A DNA stretch of 8,204 nt from Deltaproteobacteria bacterium. GTDB taxonomy: Bacteria; Desulfobacterota; Binatia; UBA9968. The position numbers were made by a program, and so were the translations under genes. The notes beneath the pieces were generated by a model that did not search any database, was not told where the DNA came from, and saw only the letters and a list, made by a program, of their open reading frames with translations. The DNA is taken from the NCBI GenBank assembly GCA_020027655.1, contig JAHKKJ010000129.1, positions 1 through 8,204 of the forward strand, read 5' to 3'. Numbering within the stretch: position 1 is the stretch's first letter; each line of letters opens with the position of its first letter. This document shows positions 6,758-8,204 of the stretch, piece by piece.

Positions 6758-8204
6758 TTATTGGGCTGTGAGCAGGAATGCGGCTTTGCCGGGAATGAAC
6801 CACCGGCTCTCATCTTCGGTTGGCGCTGCGCCCTGGCCACCGTAGCGGGGATCTTCGCTGGACCACAAGAGCCGCCAGGTCAAACCGGCAGGGGAGGCAA
6901 GCAGCGGTTCGGGCGCAGGAGTCAAAGAGCAATCGATGCCCAAATTGACGAGCAGCAGCCGGTCGTTCCCGGCTTCAGCGAAAAATCGCAGCATGAAGAC
7001 ATCATTAGCGAGCACCGCGCCGTCTACAGCGCCAGGACGCTGAGCCTTGATTACCGGATCGTTGTGGCGAAGACTCAGAAGATCGCGGTGTAGAGCGTAG
7101 GTTGCGTGATGGCGCTCGCGTTCAGAAAAGTCGAGCCTGCACGATTCAAAAGTCCGTCGGTCGGTCGGATCCGGCAGACGCGTCTGCATGTCTGGGGACG
7201 ACAGGCTCGGGAATTGTTTGAGAAAATCAAACCGGCCTTCTTTAATCTTGGATCCCAACTCGGAATTATGGTCGGCAAAAAAAGCAAAGGGACTGGACGC
7301 AGCAAACTCCTGCCCCTGAAAGAGCATGGGCGTTTGCGGCGATAACAGGAATAGCGCCGTCATGGCTCGGTATGCCCCCGGATGGGAAAGCTGGTGAATT
7401 CGCTGCCCGCGGCCGAAATTTGCCACTTGATCATGATTTTGCAAAAAATGGATGAATGCAGCCGGGTTCAGCCCACCCGTCCAGCTACCGCGACGCTGCC
7501 GCTGCCAGGAGTAATATTGTCCTTGGTACAAAAAGCCGCGCTTCACCGCAGAGATAAACTCCTGCGACGTGCCGCGATGATCGGAATAGTAGGCTTCATT
7601 ATGGCCGCTTAAAGCGACCATGGCGGAATGATGAAAATCATCGTTCCACAGCGCATCCATTCCATAGCCGCCGCTTTCCAGCGACTGGATCAGTCGTACG
7701 TCCTGAGGTTCGTTCTCCGCCACCACGATCGTTGAGCGACCGGCTGCAGCTTGGCGGACCCGATTTGTGATCTCGGCGAGAATGTGAACCTTGGAAGCGT
7801 CGTAAATGTTTTGCGTGGCGTCCAAGCGAAGCCCGTCCAGGTGGAATTCGTCAATCCAATAACCCGCATTGGAGATAAAAAATTCCCGCACCGGGCCGGA
7901 ATTGGGCCCGTCGAAATTAAACGCTTCGCCCCAGTCGGTGGAGTAGCGATCGGTAAAATAATCCGGCGAAAAATCTTTCAGGTAATTCCCCGCGGGTCCG
8001 GCATGATTGTAAACTACGTCCAAGATGATGCCCAAGCCGAGCCCGTGGGCAGCGTCGATAAAATCGCGAAAATCATCGGGGCTGCCGTAAAGCCGTGTGG
8101 GAGCAAAAAAATCAACGCCGTCGTAGCCCCATCCGAAGCCGCCACAGAAATCGTGAACCGGCATGATTTCCAGGACGGTCACACCGAGCTCCTTCAGGTA
8201 GTCG
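6758..8204 (-). CDS. treZ: Malto-oligosyltrehalose trehalohydrolase (5' partial)
   Basis: The frame stays open to the right edge, so the N-terminus (roughly the first hundred or more residues, including the N-terminal beta domain) is missing. The GTG at 8182 is an internal Val in a LKELGVTVLEIMPV-type strand, not a start. The visible 480 or so residues are a GH13 barrel with TreZ-specific wording: GWGYDGVDFFAPTRLYG, DVVYNHAGPAGNYL, DGLRLDATQ (nucleophile Asp, codon about 7820-7822), VVAENEPQ (acid/base Glu, about 7715-7717), DALWNDDFHHSA, FLQNHDQVAN (third Asp), TPMLFQGQEFA and FADH. Spacing of the three acids (35 and 95 residues) agrees with characterised TreZ. The enzyme cleaves maltooligosyl-trehalose to release trehalose in the cytosol. 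GlgB branching enzyme is the main alternative, but ENEPQ and NDDFHHSA favour TreZ. The partner treY is not in the window; the GH133 debranching enzyme follows 226 bp downstream. Confidence 0.95.
   Translation of the reverse strand, partial: DYLKELGVTVLEIMPVHDFCGGFGWGYDGVDFFAPTRLYGSPDDFRDFIDAAHGLGLGIILDVVYNHAGPAGNYLKDFSPDYFTDRYSTDWGEAFNFDGPNSGPVREFFISNAGYWIDEFHLDGLRLDATQNIYDASKVHILAEITNRVRQAAAGRSTIVVAENEPQDVRLIQSLESGGYGMDALWNDDFHHSAMVALSGHNEAYYSDHRGTSQEFISAVKRGFLYQGQYYSWQRQRRGSWTGGLNPAAFIHFLQNHDQVANFGRGQRIHQLSHPGAYRAMTALFLLSPQTPMLFQGQEFAASSPFAFFADHNSELGSKIKEGRFDFLKQFPSLSSPDMQTRLPDPTDRRTFESCRLDFSERERHHATYALHRDLLSLRHNDPVIKAQRPGAVDGAVLANDVFMLRFFAEAGNDRLLLVNLGIDCSLTPAPEPLLASPAGLTWRLLWSSEDPRYGGQGAAPTEDESRWFIPGKAAFLLTAQ

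Noticed and set aside
6443..6803. Short open frames on both strands across the treZ-debranching gap
   Set aside because: They read through the GTTCAA repeats, giving periodic Arg/Ser/Glu or Val/Leu/Asn patterns, overlap real genes, and lack ribosome sites.
8180..8182. GTG as a start codon of treZ
   Set aside because: The frame continues in family-like sequence to the window edge, so this codon is an internal Val and the gene is partial.

Overview
The window is a bacterial chromosome-like segment of moderate GC content. Eight coding regions are well supported. No rRNA, tRNA, transposase or CRISPR array was seen. The mix of a Rieske-type dioxygenase, trehalose/glycogen enzymes and cardiolipin-synthase-like genes fits an uncultured Gram-negative soil or sediment bacterium with proteobacterial affinities. 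The lineage cannot be fixed from this sequence alone.

Left part (1-970, plus strand): the end of an operon for an aromatic-ring-hydroxylating dioxygenase of the biphenyl/cumate type. The C-terminal part of the alpha subunit overlaps by 8 bp with a complete beta subunit. No ferredoxin, reductase or dihydrodiol dehydrogenase gene follows, so any such partners must lie upstream or elsewhere.

Middle part (about 1060-4480): a minus-strand gene for a secreted protein of unknown family (1061-1750) is divergent, across 151 bp, from a plus-strand TVP38/DedA-type (VTT domain) membrane protein (1902-2663). That gene meets head-on, with a 6-bp overlap, a minus-strand phospholipase-D-superfamily cardiolipin-synthase-like gene. 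The PLD protein is best read as a lipoprotein starting at 3911, and its first HKD motif has Arg in place of Lys. Upstream of it on the same strand is a small DUF4112 membrane protein with a TTG start behind a strong Shine-Dalgarno sequence.

Right part (4516-8204, minus strand): a stand-alone GH133 glycogen debranching enzyme (amylo-alpha-1,6-glucosidase) and, upstream of it, malto-oligosyltrehalose trehalohydrolase (treZ), cut by the window edge. Both act on alpha-glucan. TreZ releases trehalose from maltooligosyl-trehalose, and the debranching enzyme would supply or trim the chains. The minus-strand order treZ, gde, DUF4112, cls suggests a carbohydrate/osmoprotection and envelope-lipid neighbourhood that could be transcribed together at least in part.

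The most unusual non-coding structure is in the 226-bp gap between treZ and the debranching enzyme. It is a 72-bp array (6614-6685) of four GTTCAA units with 9-bp spacing, followed by four TTGAAC units with the same spacing. The array is exactly mirror-symmetric about its centre, so either strand can fold into one long hairpin.
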